Shown here: in pieces, positions 43,896 to 53,010 of the stretch | How positions within the stretch are numbered: position 1 is the stretch's first letter | Layout: every line of letters begins with the position of its first letter | NCBI RefSeq assembly: GCF_000233955.1 | Contig: NZ_JH376618.1 | Coordinates: 62,001 to 126,000 of the forward strand | From: Paraprevotella clara YIT 11840 | Lineage (GTDB): Bacteria > Bacteroidota > Bacteroidia > Bacteroidales > Bacteroidaceae | Reading direction: 5' to 3' | Length of the DNA stretch: 64,000 nt | Notes under the pieces: model-generated | The model's database searches: none | What the model saw: only the letters and a program-made list of their open reading frames with translations | Told to the model about the DNA's origin: nothing | Program-made: the position numbers and the translations under genes

Positions 43896-46800
43896 TTACC
43901 GGACGATGACTTTTTGCCGGTCTACGATATATAGCCCCTTAGAGAGGCCGCGCACTTGTTCGCGCCCGTCGACGGTCACTTGCCGTACCATGCGTCCGTC
44001 CGTTCCGTAAATGGAAACGGTCAGTACTTGTCCTTCCGGACCTTGCAAACTGATGCAACCCTCTCCGCCATATGCTTTGACGGTAGCTGTGCCCTTACGT
44101 ACGGGAGTGACGGAGGTGGTGCCGTCGCCCAGATAATACACTCTGAAGTTGTCGGCCTTATACCATCCGTCGTTACCTTTGATGCCGAGGGTGAGCATGC
44201 CGTCCGTCACGTGGATGCTGTCTATGACGGTTTCCCGCAGGTAACGTCCGCCGAAACCGTCGTCGGTCATCGTGGCCATGGCCTCGTTGGCAAAGAGCGT
44301 GACGCTCTGTCCTTCGTCAGTGGCTATCCATGCCTTCACGCGGTAGAATCCGTTTTTCAGGCCCGTAGCTTTCTGGCTCAGCGTGACGCTGCCTGCCCCG
44401 CTACTGGAATAAGAATAGAACACGTAACTGCCATCGGCATCCACCATGTAGTTGTCTAAAGAGGAAACGTCCGCCACCTTTGAACTCTGCCCTGTCTCGC
44501 GCGTGATGTCCCAACCCGTGGTGCGTCGGCTTTCAAACGAAGCATTGGTCAGGTAGACATCCGTGAGGTCGATGGGCGCATCTGTGGGGATGAGGTTCTG
44601 TCGGCAGGCTTTGATATTCTCCTCCAGAAGGGCGGCGGCTGCGGCTATCTCCTCCGCTTCCGGATGGCGGGTATAGCATGCGGCTGCGGTGTGGATTTGG
44701 TCGAGGAACGTGTTGAGGTCTTCCGCAGACAACTGCCCGTCGGAATTTTCAGCCAAAATGTAGGCTTGGTTCAGCAGTTCGCCGAGCTCCTCGCTTTCCT
44801 TGTCTTTCTTTTCGTATGCGTAGATGTTGATGCTTACGTCCTTGTCGTACGTAAGGTAACCGCTGAAAGCGGGGATGGTGGCGCCCTCGTCCTCTACGAA
44901 GGTCTGTATGTCGGCCTTGTTCAGCATGCGGAGTCCTTTCCGGGCCACTCCATTGCTGAAACTGTAGGACAGGGTGTCGGACGTAGCCGTTCCGTGACCG
45001 TCATCGACGGTCACGTCGGTGGCCGTAATCCGGTCTTCGCCCGGCCGGGTAGTCCGGTAGAGGTAAGGCGTGCAAGCCTTTAACGTTGTGTTTACTTCGT
45101 CCGATTCCGAGATAAGGATGTTGCTCAGTTTCTTGATTCGCCGTGCGCGGCTGCCTTCGGGTACTTCGCAGTCGAAAGGCAGGGCGATATATTGCCATTT
45201 CGTCGTCGAGGACTGCGGGTCGAAGACGGCGCGGCGGGCGGTGAAAGGTTCCTTCGCGTAGTAGTCGTAACCCAGGGTTAGGTAGAGCTCCTCGCATATC
45301 CCGTCTTTGATGATGTTGCGTCCGGTGACGTCCGAGGCGGCATCAAGATAGAACACTATGTTCGGGTTCGCTACCTGCGGCAGGCTGTCTATGCCAGTCA
45401 CGCGTGTCAGGTCGTAGTGCAAGGCCGGGGTCGTGGCCGCCAGTTCCAAAAACTTGTCCCTGTTCCAGTGGCCGAAGAAGACGGTTCCCCGGTTGTCCGT
45501 TTCGGCCATGGTGAGGTCGCAACCGGCTATCTTGAAATAGACCATGGTGTCTTCCGGTGCTGCCTCCATCGTCCGCTCTTCTCCTCCGGCCTTGTAGTCG
45601 CGGTGCAGTGCGACGGCGTATAACACGTCTTTTTCCATGTCGTCGAAGTTGAACGTCACGTCTTGTGTCGCGCCTTCAGCAAAGACGGTCTCCCTGTCCG
45701 ACAAATCCTCGCGTATGACAAAGGCTGATTGTCCGGCATCGTATTGGTACAGGTCGCATTGCAAGGTCGGCGTAGTGGCGGTAGCTTCTTGGGCGTTCGT
45801 TATGGAAGCCAGGACGCAGGCTGCGTCGCTGTACACCTTATTATATAATATGGTGCTCTCTTGTCCGCCGATCACGATGGATGTTTTCTCGCTTTCCTGA
45901 GCGGCATCGAGCCGGAGGCCGTTCAGTGACAAGACGGGTTCCTGTACGGAGGCTTCGGTCGTCAGGCGTGCCAGGATACGGGCATTACTGTCCATGAGGT
46001 ACATGTAATACGGCCCGGCGATACTGGGCCGGTAAGTCAATTCCACGGTTGCCGTTTCTCCGCTCGGGACGACCGTGTTCACGTCTCTCAGAAGTGCGTC
46101 GCTTACGTCTGTCGGTTCCTCTTCTTTTCGCTCGATGGCAAGGTATATTCCCTTGTAGTCCGTGGTTCCATGGTTGGTGATTTCCACCTTGATGGCGTTT
46201 TTCATGCGGGTGTACATCTTGTCTGTCCGGATTTCACCTTCCAAAGAATGGGCACGCGGATGTATGGCATGGGTCATGCCTTGCCAAGAATTGAACCCGT
46301 TCATGCCCGTCTGGTCGTCCACGGTGAAGTAGCCGTCACCGCCACCGCCCCAACCGAAATTGAAATGGAAAAGGTTGTCTGAGGCGCGGTATCCGTCTAC
46401 CACTACGGCATGCCCGCCTGATGTGGGATGCACGCCGCTGTACACGATGGGCCAACCTTTGGACAAATCGTCATAAATCATGTTTTCCCATTCCGACTGG
46501 CTGATGCCGGATTTGTATGTACATCGGCTGTCCATGAGGAATTGTCCGGAGAAGGTATTGACCAAATCACTGATTTGCCCCGAGGTGGATGAGCCGTAAG
46601 TGAGCCATGTGGATGTTCCCGTGATGGCCATCAGCGTGGCCACGGCCGTGTTCATGTCCTCGGGCGTGGAGCCTCCGTAGTTGTCCTGCATCAGTTCCCA
46701 TTGCAAGGGAGTTCCTTTCGGGAATGATTCGGTGACGGGAGCGTCGCCGTAACCGTAAGTCGGTGTATCATACTGCGAACGGTCGGGCAGCTCTTTTCTC

Positions 46801-47336
46801 CAATAGTAGATGACTTGTGCGGCAGCCGTGGCCACACATCCGGTCAGCGCGCGGCCCGACCCGTTTGACATATACGGGCATAAGTTATTGTAAGGAGCCC
46901 CTTGCGACCAGTGTGCACTGACCAATGGGGCGATGTTTTCCTTGTCGTTGGCCCGTGTTTGTACTCTCGGCCCTAAACCCTGGGCTTGTGCTGCTTCTAT
47001 CATTCGGCTGTATCCTTCCAACCAGTCGAGCATGGCAGGCGGGAGAGTTTGCGGGTCGAAGTCCCCCTTTTCGGTATATCCCAGTACGTAGGGCATGCAG
47101 TCGTCTCCGGATATGATGACGAAGCCTTGGTCGTTTCCACGATTGAAAATGTAAAGAGGGGCATGTCCGTCAGTTCCCTTGCGTTTGGCAATAGAAGTTT
47201 CTATAAGTTCAGGGGGTTGATTTCCACGCATATAGGCCGTAGCTATTTCTTTGGCCTTTGCCCTGTCTACCGGATCTGCCCAGATACATAACGAGGAGGT
47301 AAGAAGTGTCAAAACTGTCAATAATGGTTTCTTCAT
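43896..47336 (-). CDS. Secreted C10-family (streptopain-like) cysteine protease with C-terminal sorting domain
   Basis: The 1146-residue protein has a signal peptide (cleavage near W-A-D) and a Spi-type propeptide (about 20-125). The C10 catalytic domain (about 135-355) has nucleophile Cys167 in T-G-C-V-A-T-A-A-A-Q and His309 in G-G-H-A-V-V-V-D-G-Y, followed by F-N-F-G-W-G-G-G-G-D-G-Y-F. Beta-sandwich repeats, a helical linker (about 845-915) and a galactose-binding-like domain (about 925-1080) follow. The final 70 residues end S-K-G-L-Y-I-V-D-R-Q-K-V-I-V-R, like a type IX secretion sorting domain. It probably acts at the cell surface or outside, on proteins. Confidence 0.88.
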   Translation of the reverse strand: MKKPLLTVLTLLTSSLCIWADPVDRAKAKEIATAYMRGNQPPELIETSIAKRKGTDGHAPLYIFNRGNDQGFVIISGDDCMPYVLGYTEKGDFDPQTLPPAMLDWLEGYSRMIEAAQAQGLGPRVQTRANDKENIAPLVSAHWSQGAPYNNLCPYMSNGSGRALTGCVATAAAQVIYYWRKELPDRSQYDTPTYGYGDAPVTESFPKGTPLQWELMQDNYGGSTPEDMNTAVATLMAITGTSTWLTYGSSTSGQISDLVNTFSGQFLMDSRCTYKSGISQSEWENMIYDDLSKGWPIVYSGVHPTSGGHAVVVDGYRASDNLFHFNFGWGGGGDGYFTVDDQTGMNGFNSWQGMTHAIHPRAHSLEGEIRTDKMYTRMKNAIKVEITNHGTTDYKGIYLAIERKEEEPTDVSDALLRDVNTVVPSGETATVELTYRPSIAGPYYMYLMDSNARILARLTTEASVQEPVLSLNGLRLDAAQESEKTSIVIGGQESTILYNKVYSDAACVLASITNAQEATATTPTLQCDLYQYDAGQSAFVIREDLSDRETVFAEGATQDVTFNFDDMEKDVLYAVALHRDYKAGGEERTMEAAPEDTMVYFKIAGCDLTMAETDNRGTVFFGHWNRDKFLELAATTPALHYDLTRVTGIDSLPQVANPNIVFYLDAASDVTGRNIIKDGICEELYLTLGYDYYAKEPFTARRAVFDPQSSTTKWQYIALPFDCEVPEGSRARRIKKLSNILISESDEVNTTLKACTPYLYRTTRPGEDRITATDVTVDDGHGTATSDTLSYSFSNGVARKGLRMLNKADIQTFVEDEGATIPAFSGYLTYDKDVSINIYAYEKKDKESEELGELLNQAYILAENSDGQLSAEDLNTFLDQIHTAAACYTRHPEAEEIAAAAALLEENIKACRQNLIPTDAPIDLTDVYLTNASFESRRTTGWDITRETGQSSKVADVSSLDNYMVDADGSYVFYSYSSSGAGSVTLSQKATGLKNGFYRVKAWIATDEGQSVTLFANEAMATMTDDGFGGRYLRETVIDSIHVTDGMLTLGIKGNDGWYKADNFRVYYLGDGTTSVTPVRKGTATVKAYGGEGCISLQGPEGQVLTVSIYGTDGRMVRQVTVDGREQVRGLSKGLYIVDRQKVIVR

Positions 47337-47372
47337 AGGTCTGTATTTTTATTGATATTAGATTAATACGGT

Positions 47373-47380
47373 CAAAGGTA
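47373..47380 (-). promoter_or_regulatory. Promoter -7 element for the C10 protease
   Basis: CAAAGGTA reads TACCTTTG on the minus strand, 37 bp upstream of the start at 47336. Confidence 0.65.
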
Positions 47381-47445
47381 ACTTTTTTTATGGACATTCC
47401 GCTCGTTTTCTCAAAAATACTTGTGGTAGAACGTATTTATTTTAT

Positions 47446-47453
47446 TACTTTTG
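47446..47453 (+). promoter_or_regulatory. Promoter -7 element for the 253-residue hypothetical
   Basis: TACTTTTG lies 25 bp upstream of the start at 47478, divergent from the protease promoter 66 bp away. Confidence 0.65.
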
Positions 47454-47477
47454 CCAAAAAATTAAAGAGGAAAGAAT

Positions 47478-48239
47478 ATGCAGAAGAAGAATTACTATTT
47501 GGAATCGGTTCTCGATTTGAACGCCAGTAATGTATGGGGAACGGAAGCCCAAGAGCTTTTGGAATTGTGGCAAAAGGATATTAAGGAAGAAGGTTTTTCT
47601 TCATCTGAGGAAAAAGTGCTGAACGTCATCCGGCTGGCCTTTGACGTATATCATTTCGACCCGAAAGACGACCGGGAAGTCATGAGGTATAGCGACGGCA
47701 ATTATGTCATCCTTCCTTGTGTAGACAAACGAAAAGGTGCCGTGGCCATACGTAAGAAAGAGATTCGCCGGATTACGGACCTCTCGTATGAGAACATTAA
47801 ACATATTACGGCGTCCGACCTGCTGAAATTGATAGAAGGTAATTTCGGCGGTGGTTGGGATTCCATATCTTTGACGATAAAAGACATTATAGAGTCGGCT
47901 TTCGACATTAGTACGACAACTCTGCCTGCTTCACGCATCCATGCTGCAGGCGGTACGTTGGAACGTAAAGTCGCCGATGGCTATGAAGCCTTGGAGATTG
48001 CGAAAGGAACTTGGGTAGAGGCTATTTTTGCCAAGAAACGCGAACCGGTAGAGAAATTGCGTTTTGTGCCCGAACCGGAATATGACGAAGACGGCAATCG
48101 TCGTATTGTAGACGAAGACACTGAAACAGATTCGGAGTCGGAAGAAGAGGGCGATACGGCCGGAGATGATACTTTTTACGGAAGCTATACCCCCGAGGCG
48201 GACATTAAGGATGTGGAGGAAGAACTGGCGGATGAATGA
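47478..48239 (+). CDS. Conserved hypothetical protein with acidic tail
   Basis: The 253-residue soluble protein is of unknown function. Residues 1-190 look folded and mostly helical, with K-K-N-Y-Y-L-E-S-V-L-D-L-N at the start and a G-G-G-W-D-S-I-S-L patch. The last 55 residues are intrinsically disordered and strongly acidic (runs of D and E), like tails that mimic nucleic acid or bind basic partners. It has its own promoter, and the UPF0597 gene follows by 25 bp. Confidence 0.55.
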   Translation: MQKKNYYLESVLDLNASNVWGTEAQELLELWQKDIKEEGFSSSEEKVLNVIRLAFDVYHFDPKDDREVMRYSDGNYVILPCVDKRKGAVAIRKKEIRRITDLSYENIKHITASDLLKLIEGNFGGGWDSISLTIKDIIESAFDISTTTLPASRIHAAGGTLERKVADGYEALEIAKGTWVEAIFAKKREPVEKLRFVPEPEYDEDGNRRIVDEDTETDSESEEEGDTAGDDTFYGSYTPEADIKDVEEELADE

Positions 48240-48264
48240 CCTTTGGGCCGGAAAAGAATAAAAC

Positions 48265-49557
48265 ATGAAAATTGAAAAAACGGAGCGGGAACGCATCATC
48301 CGGTTGGTGAAGCAACAGGTGGTGCCGGCAATGGGATGCACAGAACCTATATGCGTGTCTCTTTGTGTGGCCCGCGCGGCAGAGGTGCTTGGAGAAAGAC
48401 CGGTCGCAGTCAGTGTCTTTCTCAGTGCGAATATATTGAAAAATGCCATGGGCGTGGGAATTCCCGGTACGGGTATGGTGGGACTTCCCATAGCTATAGC
48501 TTTGGGCGTAGTGGCAGGTAAGTCTGCATACGGGCTGGAGGTGCTGAAAGACGTGACGCCGACAGACGTAGAGCAGGGCAAACAATACATAGCGGAGCGG
48601 CGTGTCAAAATATCATTGAAAGAAGGCATTTCGGAAAAGCTGTATGTCGAAGCCATAGTGGAGAGTGAGTCCGGCCATAGGGCTACGGCTGTCATTGCCG
48701 GTCAGCACACGCATTTCGTCTATGTGGAGAAAGACGGGAAAGTGCTGTTGGACAACCGTATGCCACAAGGAGAGGAAGCCGGAGAGGACGAATGTGAACT
48801 CAACTTGCGCAAGGTGTACGATTTTTCCGTAGAAGCGCCGTTGGAAGAAATCGAATTTATCCGGGAAGCACGCCGCTTGAACGAATCGGCCTCCCGGCAA
48901 GCTTTGAAAGGGTGCTACGGACATGAGTTGGGCAAGACGCTGAGCCGTCCTTTGGGGCGCGGTATTATGGGGGATACGATATTCTCTCATATTCTGTCGA
49001 GCACCTCATGTGCGTGCGACGCCCGTATGGCCGGGGCTATGATTCCGGTGATGAGCAATTCCGGAAGCGGCAACCAGGGGATTTGTGCTACGATGCCGGT
49101 CGTGGTTTTTGCCGAAGAGAATCACAATACGGACGAAGAACTTGTTCGTGCGCTTATGCTGAGCCATCTGACTGCCATCTATATCAAGCAAAGTCTGGGT
49201 GTCCTGTCGGCCTTGTGCGGATGTGTGGTGGCTTCTACGGGATCGAGCTGTGGTATCACCTACCTGATGGGAGGAAAGTACGAGCAAGTCTCATACGCCG
49301 TGAAGAATATGATAGCGAACCTCACGGGGATGATTTGTGACGGAGCCAAACCGAGTTGCGCATTGAAATTGACGAGCGGGGTTTCCACAGCCGTATTGTC
49401 AGCCATGCTGGCCATGCAGCAGAAATGTGTGAGCAGCGTGGAGGGCATCATCGACGATGATGTGGATAAGAGCATACATAACCTGACAAGTATCGGAGCC
49501 GAAGCCATGAACGAGACCGACCGTAAGGTTTTGGAGATTATGACGCATAAAAGTTGA
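48265..49557 (+). CDS. UPF0597/L-cysteine desulfidase-like protein
   Basis: The 430-residue protein matches the UPF0597 (serine dehydratase alpha-like, CdsB/YhaM) family. M-G-C-T-E-P-I-C-V near residue 25, M-S-N-S-G-S-G-N-Q-G-I and S-T-G-S-S-C-G-I-T-Y-L-M-G-G are its signatures, as is the Cys-rich T-G-M-I-C-D-G-A-K-P-S-C-A-L-K. The conserved Cys residues probably hold a 4Fe-4S cluster for breaking down L-cysteine (to sulfide, pyruvate and ammonia) or a related amino acid. Substrate is inferred from the family only. A terminator follows. Confidence 0.85.
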   Translation: MKIEKTERERIIRLVKQQVVPAMGCTEPICVSLCVARAAEVLGERPVAVSVFLSANILKNAMGVGIPGTGMVGLPIAIALGVVAGKSAYGLEVLKDVTPTDVEQGKQYIAERRVKISLKEGISEKLYVEAIVESESGHRATAVIAGQHTHFVYVEKDGKVLLDNRMPQGEEAGEDECELNLRKVYDFSVEAPLEEIEFIREARRLNESASRQALKGCYGHELGKTLSRPLGRGIMGDTIFSHILSSTSCACDARMAGAMIPVMSNSGSGNQGICATMPVVVFAEENHNTDEELVRALMLSHLTAIYIKQSLGVLSALCGCVVASTGSSCGITYLMGGKYEQVSYAVKNMIANLTGMICDGAKPSCALKLTSGVSTAVLSAMLAMQQKCVSSVEGIIDDDVDKSIHNLTSIGAEAMNETDRKVLEIMTHKS

Positions 49558-49584
49558 AGTATGGATTAATTTTTTTTAAGAAGA

Positions 49585-49606
49585 AAGCGGGTGTGAGCCC
49601 GCTTTT
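49585..49606 (+). terminator. Terminator of the UPF0597 gene
   Basis: AGCGGG pairs with CCCGCT around TGTGAG, and five T residues follow. Confidence 0.85.
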
Positions 49607-49643
49607 TCTGATTTATATCAGATATCTGTTTCGGAAAAAGTGT

Positions 49644-49651
49644 TAGATTTG
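49644..49651 (+). promoter_or_regulatory. Promoter -7 element for the GH30 gene
   Basis: TAGATTTG matches TAnnTTTG, 35 bp upstream of ATG 49686. Confidence 0.6.
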
Positions 49652-49685
49652 CACTTGATATTCATTAACCAATTTTTGAAGTATT

Positions 49686-51197
49686 ATGAAACAAAGAATC
49701 AAATTGCTTTTCGCATGCAGTTGTGTGGCGGCTTGGTCTGCCGGGAGTTTGGCACAATCATTCACGTGGTATGCCAGTACGGAAGGAAATACGTGGAAAA
49801 CGTCTACGGTGAAGATGTCCAAGAAAGCTGCGGATGCCCATGTGACGGTAGAAGAGAATGTGGCACCGATTGTGGAATTCAAGGCGTGGGGTGCCACGTT
49901 TAATGAATTGGATTGGGACGCATTGGGCATGTTGACCCGTGACGAACAGGACGAGATACTGAAAAACGTATTTTCTCCGGAGGGGGATTTGCGTATTTCC
50001 CGTGGGCGTATTTCCATGAACGCCAACGACTATGCCCGTTCTTGGTATAGTTGCGACGAGGTGGCCGGGGATCTGGAACTGCGTTATTTCAATATAAACC
50101 GCGACAAACAGTCCATCATCCCCTTCATACGTGCGGCACAGAAGTATAATCCCGAACTGACGTTCTGGACATCTCCGTGGTGTCCACCCAGTTGGATGAA
50201 AATCACGGGAGATTATCCTGTGTTGAGCAGCAAGTTCAACCACATGCCCGAAAAGATGAATTACATCCTTTACGGTAATGTGAACGATAAGGTGGATCCT
50301 GATGAAATGAAACTGGTCGGTAGGAGAGGGGATAAATTCCCGCGCCAGTTGGCTACCACGGACTACTTTATACAGGACCCGCGTTACTTGCAGGCGTATG
50401 CCAATTATTTCTGTAAGTTTATCGACGCTTACAAGGAACAGGGGGTGAATATAGATATGGTGATATATCAGAATGAGGCATACAGCTACACGCCTTACCC
50501 CGGTTGTGCATGGACGGCCGAGGGAACGGTGCGGTTCAATCGCGACTATCTGGGTCCCACGCTCAGACAAAAACATCCGGAGGTGAAGCTTTATCTCGGG
50601 ACGTTCAACACCAACCGTGTGGACTACGTGCAGAAGATTGCTTCCGACACGAAGTTGCAGGAATACGTAAGCGGCATGGCATTCCAATGGGAAGGCCGCG
50701 AGTCGCTCCCCGTACTGCGCAAGGAACATCCCGAGTGGAACTATATGTGTTCGGAAAGCGAATGCGGACGGGGTAGCTTCGACTGGGGAGCAGGCGAACA
50801 TACCTTTGAACTGATGAACCATTATTTGGGTAACGGATGCAACGAGTACACTTTCTGGAATTTCATCTTGGCCGACAATGGCGAGAGTCCGTGGGGATGG
50901 AAACAGAATGCCCTTATCCGGGTGGATTCCAAGGCACGTACGTTTACCTATACTCCGGAGTATTTTGCCGTGAAGCATTACAGCCATTTCATCACGAAAG
51001 GCAGTCAGGTGGTGGCTTACAAAGCCCAAGGAGACGACAGGATGCCGGTATTGGTCAGCCGCACACCTGAAGGAAAGTATGTGGTCGTGGCCGGAAATTT
51101 CAAAGACGAGGTTTCTCCGTTGGTGGTCAAGATAGGAGAGAAGAGCCTGTCCGCCGAACTGGCAGCACATTCTTATAATACGTTTGTGATGAAATAA
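49686..51197 (+). CDS. Secreted GH30-family glycosidase (glucosylceramidase-like)
   Basis: The 503-residue protein has a signal peptide (cleavage near L-A-Q, residue 24). The (beta/alpha)8 barrel shows F-W-T-S-P-W-C-P-P-S-W-M-K, Q-N-E-A in the acid/base position, and C-S-E-S-E-C-G with the candidate nucleophile Glu. The C-terminal strands form the side beta-sandwich of GH30. Members hydrolyse beta-glucosyl, beta-1,6-glucan or xylosyl linkages; the exact substrate is open. Asn at the +20 region keeps the usual W-N-F/W-N pattern (F-W-N-F-I-L). Confidence 0.85.
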   Translation: MKQRIKLLFACSCVAAWSAGSLAQSFTWYASTEGNTWKTSTVKMSKKAADAHVTVEENVAPIVEFKAWGATFNELDWDALGMLTRDEQDEILKNVFSPEGDLRISRGRISMNANDYARSWYSCDEVAGDLELRYFNINRDKQSIIPFIRAAQKYNPELTFWTSPWCPPSWMKITGDYPVLSSKFNHMPEKMNYILYGNVNDKVDPDEMKLVGRRGDKFPRQLATTDYFIQDPRYLQAYANYFCKFIDAYKEQGVNIDMVIYQNEAYSYTPYPGCAWTAEGTVRFNRDYLGPTLRQKHPEVKLYLGTFNTNRVDYVQKIASDTKLQEYVSGMAFQWEGRESLPVLRKEHPEWNYMCSESECGRGSFDWGAGEHTFELMNHYLGNGCNEYTFWNFILADNGESPWGWKQNALIRVDSKARTFTYTPEYFAVKHYSHFITKGSQVVAYKAQGDDRMPVLVSRTPEGKYVVVAGNFKDEVSPLVVKIGEKSLSAELAAHSYNTFVMK

Positions 51198-51406
51198 TAC
51201 GGTTTGCACGCCGGAAAGATACGGTGGCAGGGGCCGGCTTCGTAAGGAAACGGAGCCGGCCCTTTGAGTATGTGACGGTCCGGTACGGCTTGTTAAAGCT
51301 TGTTATATTCGGCAGAGTAGAGATTTTGCGAGTAAACCTTATACTTGGAAATGGGTCATACTTCTGTGAAACAAAAAAGAATGGTTTAATTAAAAAGGAA
51401 ACAACT

Positions 51407-51847
51407 ATGAGAAAATTGATGATGGCCGTATGTTTTGCTTTGCTGGCCGGAAGCACATTGTCAGCCCAAGAGGGCGGAAACACGCCGCGCATGCGGACAA
51501 ATCCCGAACAGATGGCCAAGCGGATGGCCGGGAAACTGATGTTGGACGACGAAACATCGGCAAAATTTATTCCCCTTTACGAGGACTATATGCAAAAGTT
51601 GGCGGAATGCCGCGTGCCCAAAAAGGAAAAAGGAAGTCAGGCGGCACAGTCGGATAAAGATATAGACGAGAACATAAAGGCTCGTTTTTCGGCTCAGGAG
51701 AAACGGTTGGACGTGCAGAAGAGCTACTATGACAAGTTTAAGAAAGTGTTGACGATGAGACAGGTGCAACAGCTTTATGAACGTCCGGACATGGGAAGTC
51801 GTCCGCGTTTTCAGGGACAAAAAACGCATTCTGCGCCGCGCCGCTGA
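51407..51847 (+). CDS. Spy-like periplasmic helical protein
   Basis: ATG 51407 with AAAAGGA upstream gives 146 residues and a signal peptide (M-M-A-V-C-F-A-L-L-A-G-S, cleavage near S-A-Q). The rest is a charged helical hairpin with M-A-K-R-M-A-G-K-L-M-L-D-D-E-T and L-T-M-R-Q-V-Q-Q-L-Y, the pattern of Spy/CpxP-type or DUF4890 proteins. These act as periplasmic chaperones or metal-stress sensors. The in-frame upstream extension to 51224 is basic, contains no signal and is rejected. It precedes a modular repeat array. Confidence 0.65.
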   Translation: MRKLMMAVCFALLAGSTLSAQEGGNTPRMRTNPEQMAKRMAGKLMLDDETSAKFIPLYEDYMQKLAECRVPKKEKGSQAAQSDKDIDENIKARFSAQEKRLDVQKSYYDKFKKVLTMRQVQQLYERPDMGSRPRFQGQKTHSAPRR

Positions 51848-51871
51848 AAAGCAGGCAGGAGGCTGGAAAAC

Positions 51872-51953
51872 TGTTTGCCGCAGAACGGAAAATCAATCTC
51901 AGGAGATTGAAAAATCATTCGGCTGAGAATGAAAAATCGTTTGGCGCAGATTT
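51872..51953. repeat. 22-bp-period modular array A5 (4 units)
   Basis: Units start at 51872, 51894, 51916 and 51938: TGTTTGCCGCAGAACG, CAATCTCAGGAGATTG, CATTCGGCTGAGAATG and CGTTTGGCGCAGATTT, with spacers GAAAAT, AAAAAT and AAAAAT. The third unit is identical to unit 2 of array A2, 30 kb away. A possible degenerate unit precedes it at 51850. Confidence 0.85.
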
Positions 51954-52060
51954 TATGACATTCATTATCAGACTGTTGCAAAGAACCTTCCGAACGTGTT
52001 TTTTAGGTCTGGAACACAAGGGTAGGAAACACAGGTGAGGGCGGTAACGGAATCTGGAAA

Positions 52061-52110
52061 AAAAGACCGGGCATACAGAGGAGAATCTCTTGGTATGCCC
52101 GGTCTTTTTT
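52061..52110. terminator. Terminator of the ATP synthase operon
   Basis: A long stem AAAAGACCGGGCATAC pairs with GGTATGCCCGGTCTTTT, with A and T runs on the ends, so it works on both strands. It lies 24 bp after the atpG stop codon. Confidence 0.88.
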
Positions 52111-52133
52111 CAGAAGTCGCGGAGCGCGGCGCA

Positions 52134-53003
52134 TCAAGCCATGGTGCCGCCCATGATGTCCAACAGTTCGTTGGTAATGGCCTGCTGACGTCCTTTGTTG
52201 TACACGACGGTGAGGTCCTGTATCAAGTTGTTGGCATTGTCCGTGGCTATCTGCATGGCCATGCTTCGTGTGGCATGTTCGGATGCGTTGGAGTCTAAAA
52301 GAGTGGTATAGACTTTCAGCTTCAACACCTCCGGAATCAGTTTGGCCAATAGAATTTCTTCCGAAGGTTCTATCAGATAGTCCGGCTGCCGGTTGTCGGT
52401 CGGAACCTCGGTCATGGCAGACAAATCTATCGGTAAATATACCGTGTTGACGAGTTCCTGTGAACCGGCGGATTTAAAGTGATGATAAATAAGCTCTACC
52501 CGGTCTATGTCGCCCGACAAAAAACGTTCGCATAGTTCTGCTGCCAACCTCTCACATTCCGTGTAGTTGGGCTTATCGGCCATGTGCGTATAATCTCCGG
52601 CCGGGGTAAAGCCCGATTTTTTCACAGCGTCTGCAATCTTTCTTCCTACGGGATAGATGATAAGATTTTCCTTTGCCATTTGTGCGTGTTCGTCCAGCCA
52701 CTGATGGTAGGAGCGTATGACGTTGGAGTTGAATCCGCCGCACAAACTGCTGTTGGACGAGAATATGACCAGTGCAATGCGCTTTGCCTTCCGTTGCGTG
52801 GCAAAGGGCGATTCCGTCTTACCGCCGGTTTGCAAGAAGTGGGTCATGATGGCCGACATCTGCCGTTCGTAGGGCAACATGCCTTCGATGACTTCTTGCG
52901 CCTTGTGCAGCTTGGCGGAAGCCACCATTTTCATGGCCGACGTAATCTTCAGCGTATTATTGGCCGAGAGTATTCTGCCCTTTACTTCTTTTAATGATGC
53001 CAT
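52134..53003 (-). CDS. atpG: F1F0 ATP synthase gamma subunit
   Basis: The 289-residue gamma subunit is the rotor shaft of F1. The N-terminal A-S-L-K-E-V-K-G-R-I and K-I-T-S-A-M-K-M-V-A coiled coil and the C-terminal coiled coil (A-T-R-S-M-A-M-Q-I-A-T-D-N-A) with R-Q-x-x-I-T-N-E-L are all family signatures. Length is normal. It starts 7 bp after atpA and is the last gene of the operon. Confidence 0.96.
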   Translation of the reverse strand: MASLKEVKGRILSANNTLKITSAMKMVASAKLHKAQEVIEGMLPYERQMSAIMTHFLQTGGKTESPFATQRKAKRIALVIFSSNSSLCGGFNSNVIRSYHQWLDEHAQMAKENLIIYPVGRKIADAVKKSGFTPAGDYTHMADKPNYTECERLAAELCERFLSGDIDRVELIYHHFKSAGSQELVNTVYLPIDLSAMTEVPTDNRQPDYLIEPSEEILLAKLIPEVLKLKVYTTLLDSNASEHATRSMAMQIATDNANNLIQDLTVVYNKGRQQAITNELLDIMGGTMA

Positions 53004-53010
53004 GGTCTAA

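Larger units (their letters stand above)
51848..52133. other. Convergent intergenic region with array A5
   Basis: This 286-bp gap between the Spy-like gene and atpG holds the four-unit array (51872-51953) and the atp operon terminator (52061-52110). No gene is visible. Confidence 0.7.
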
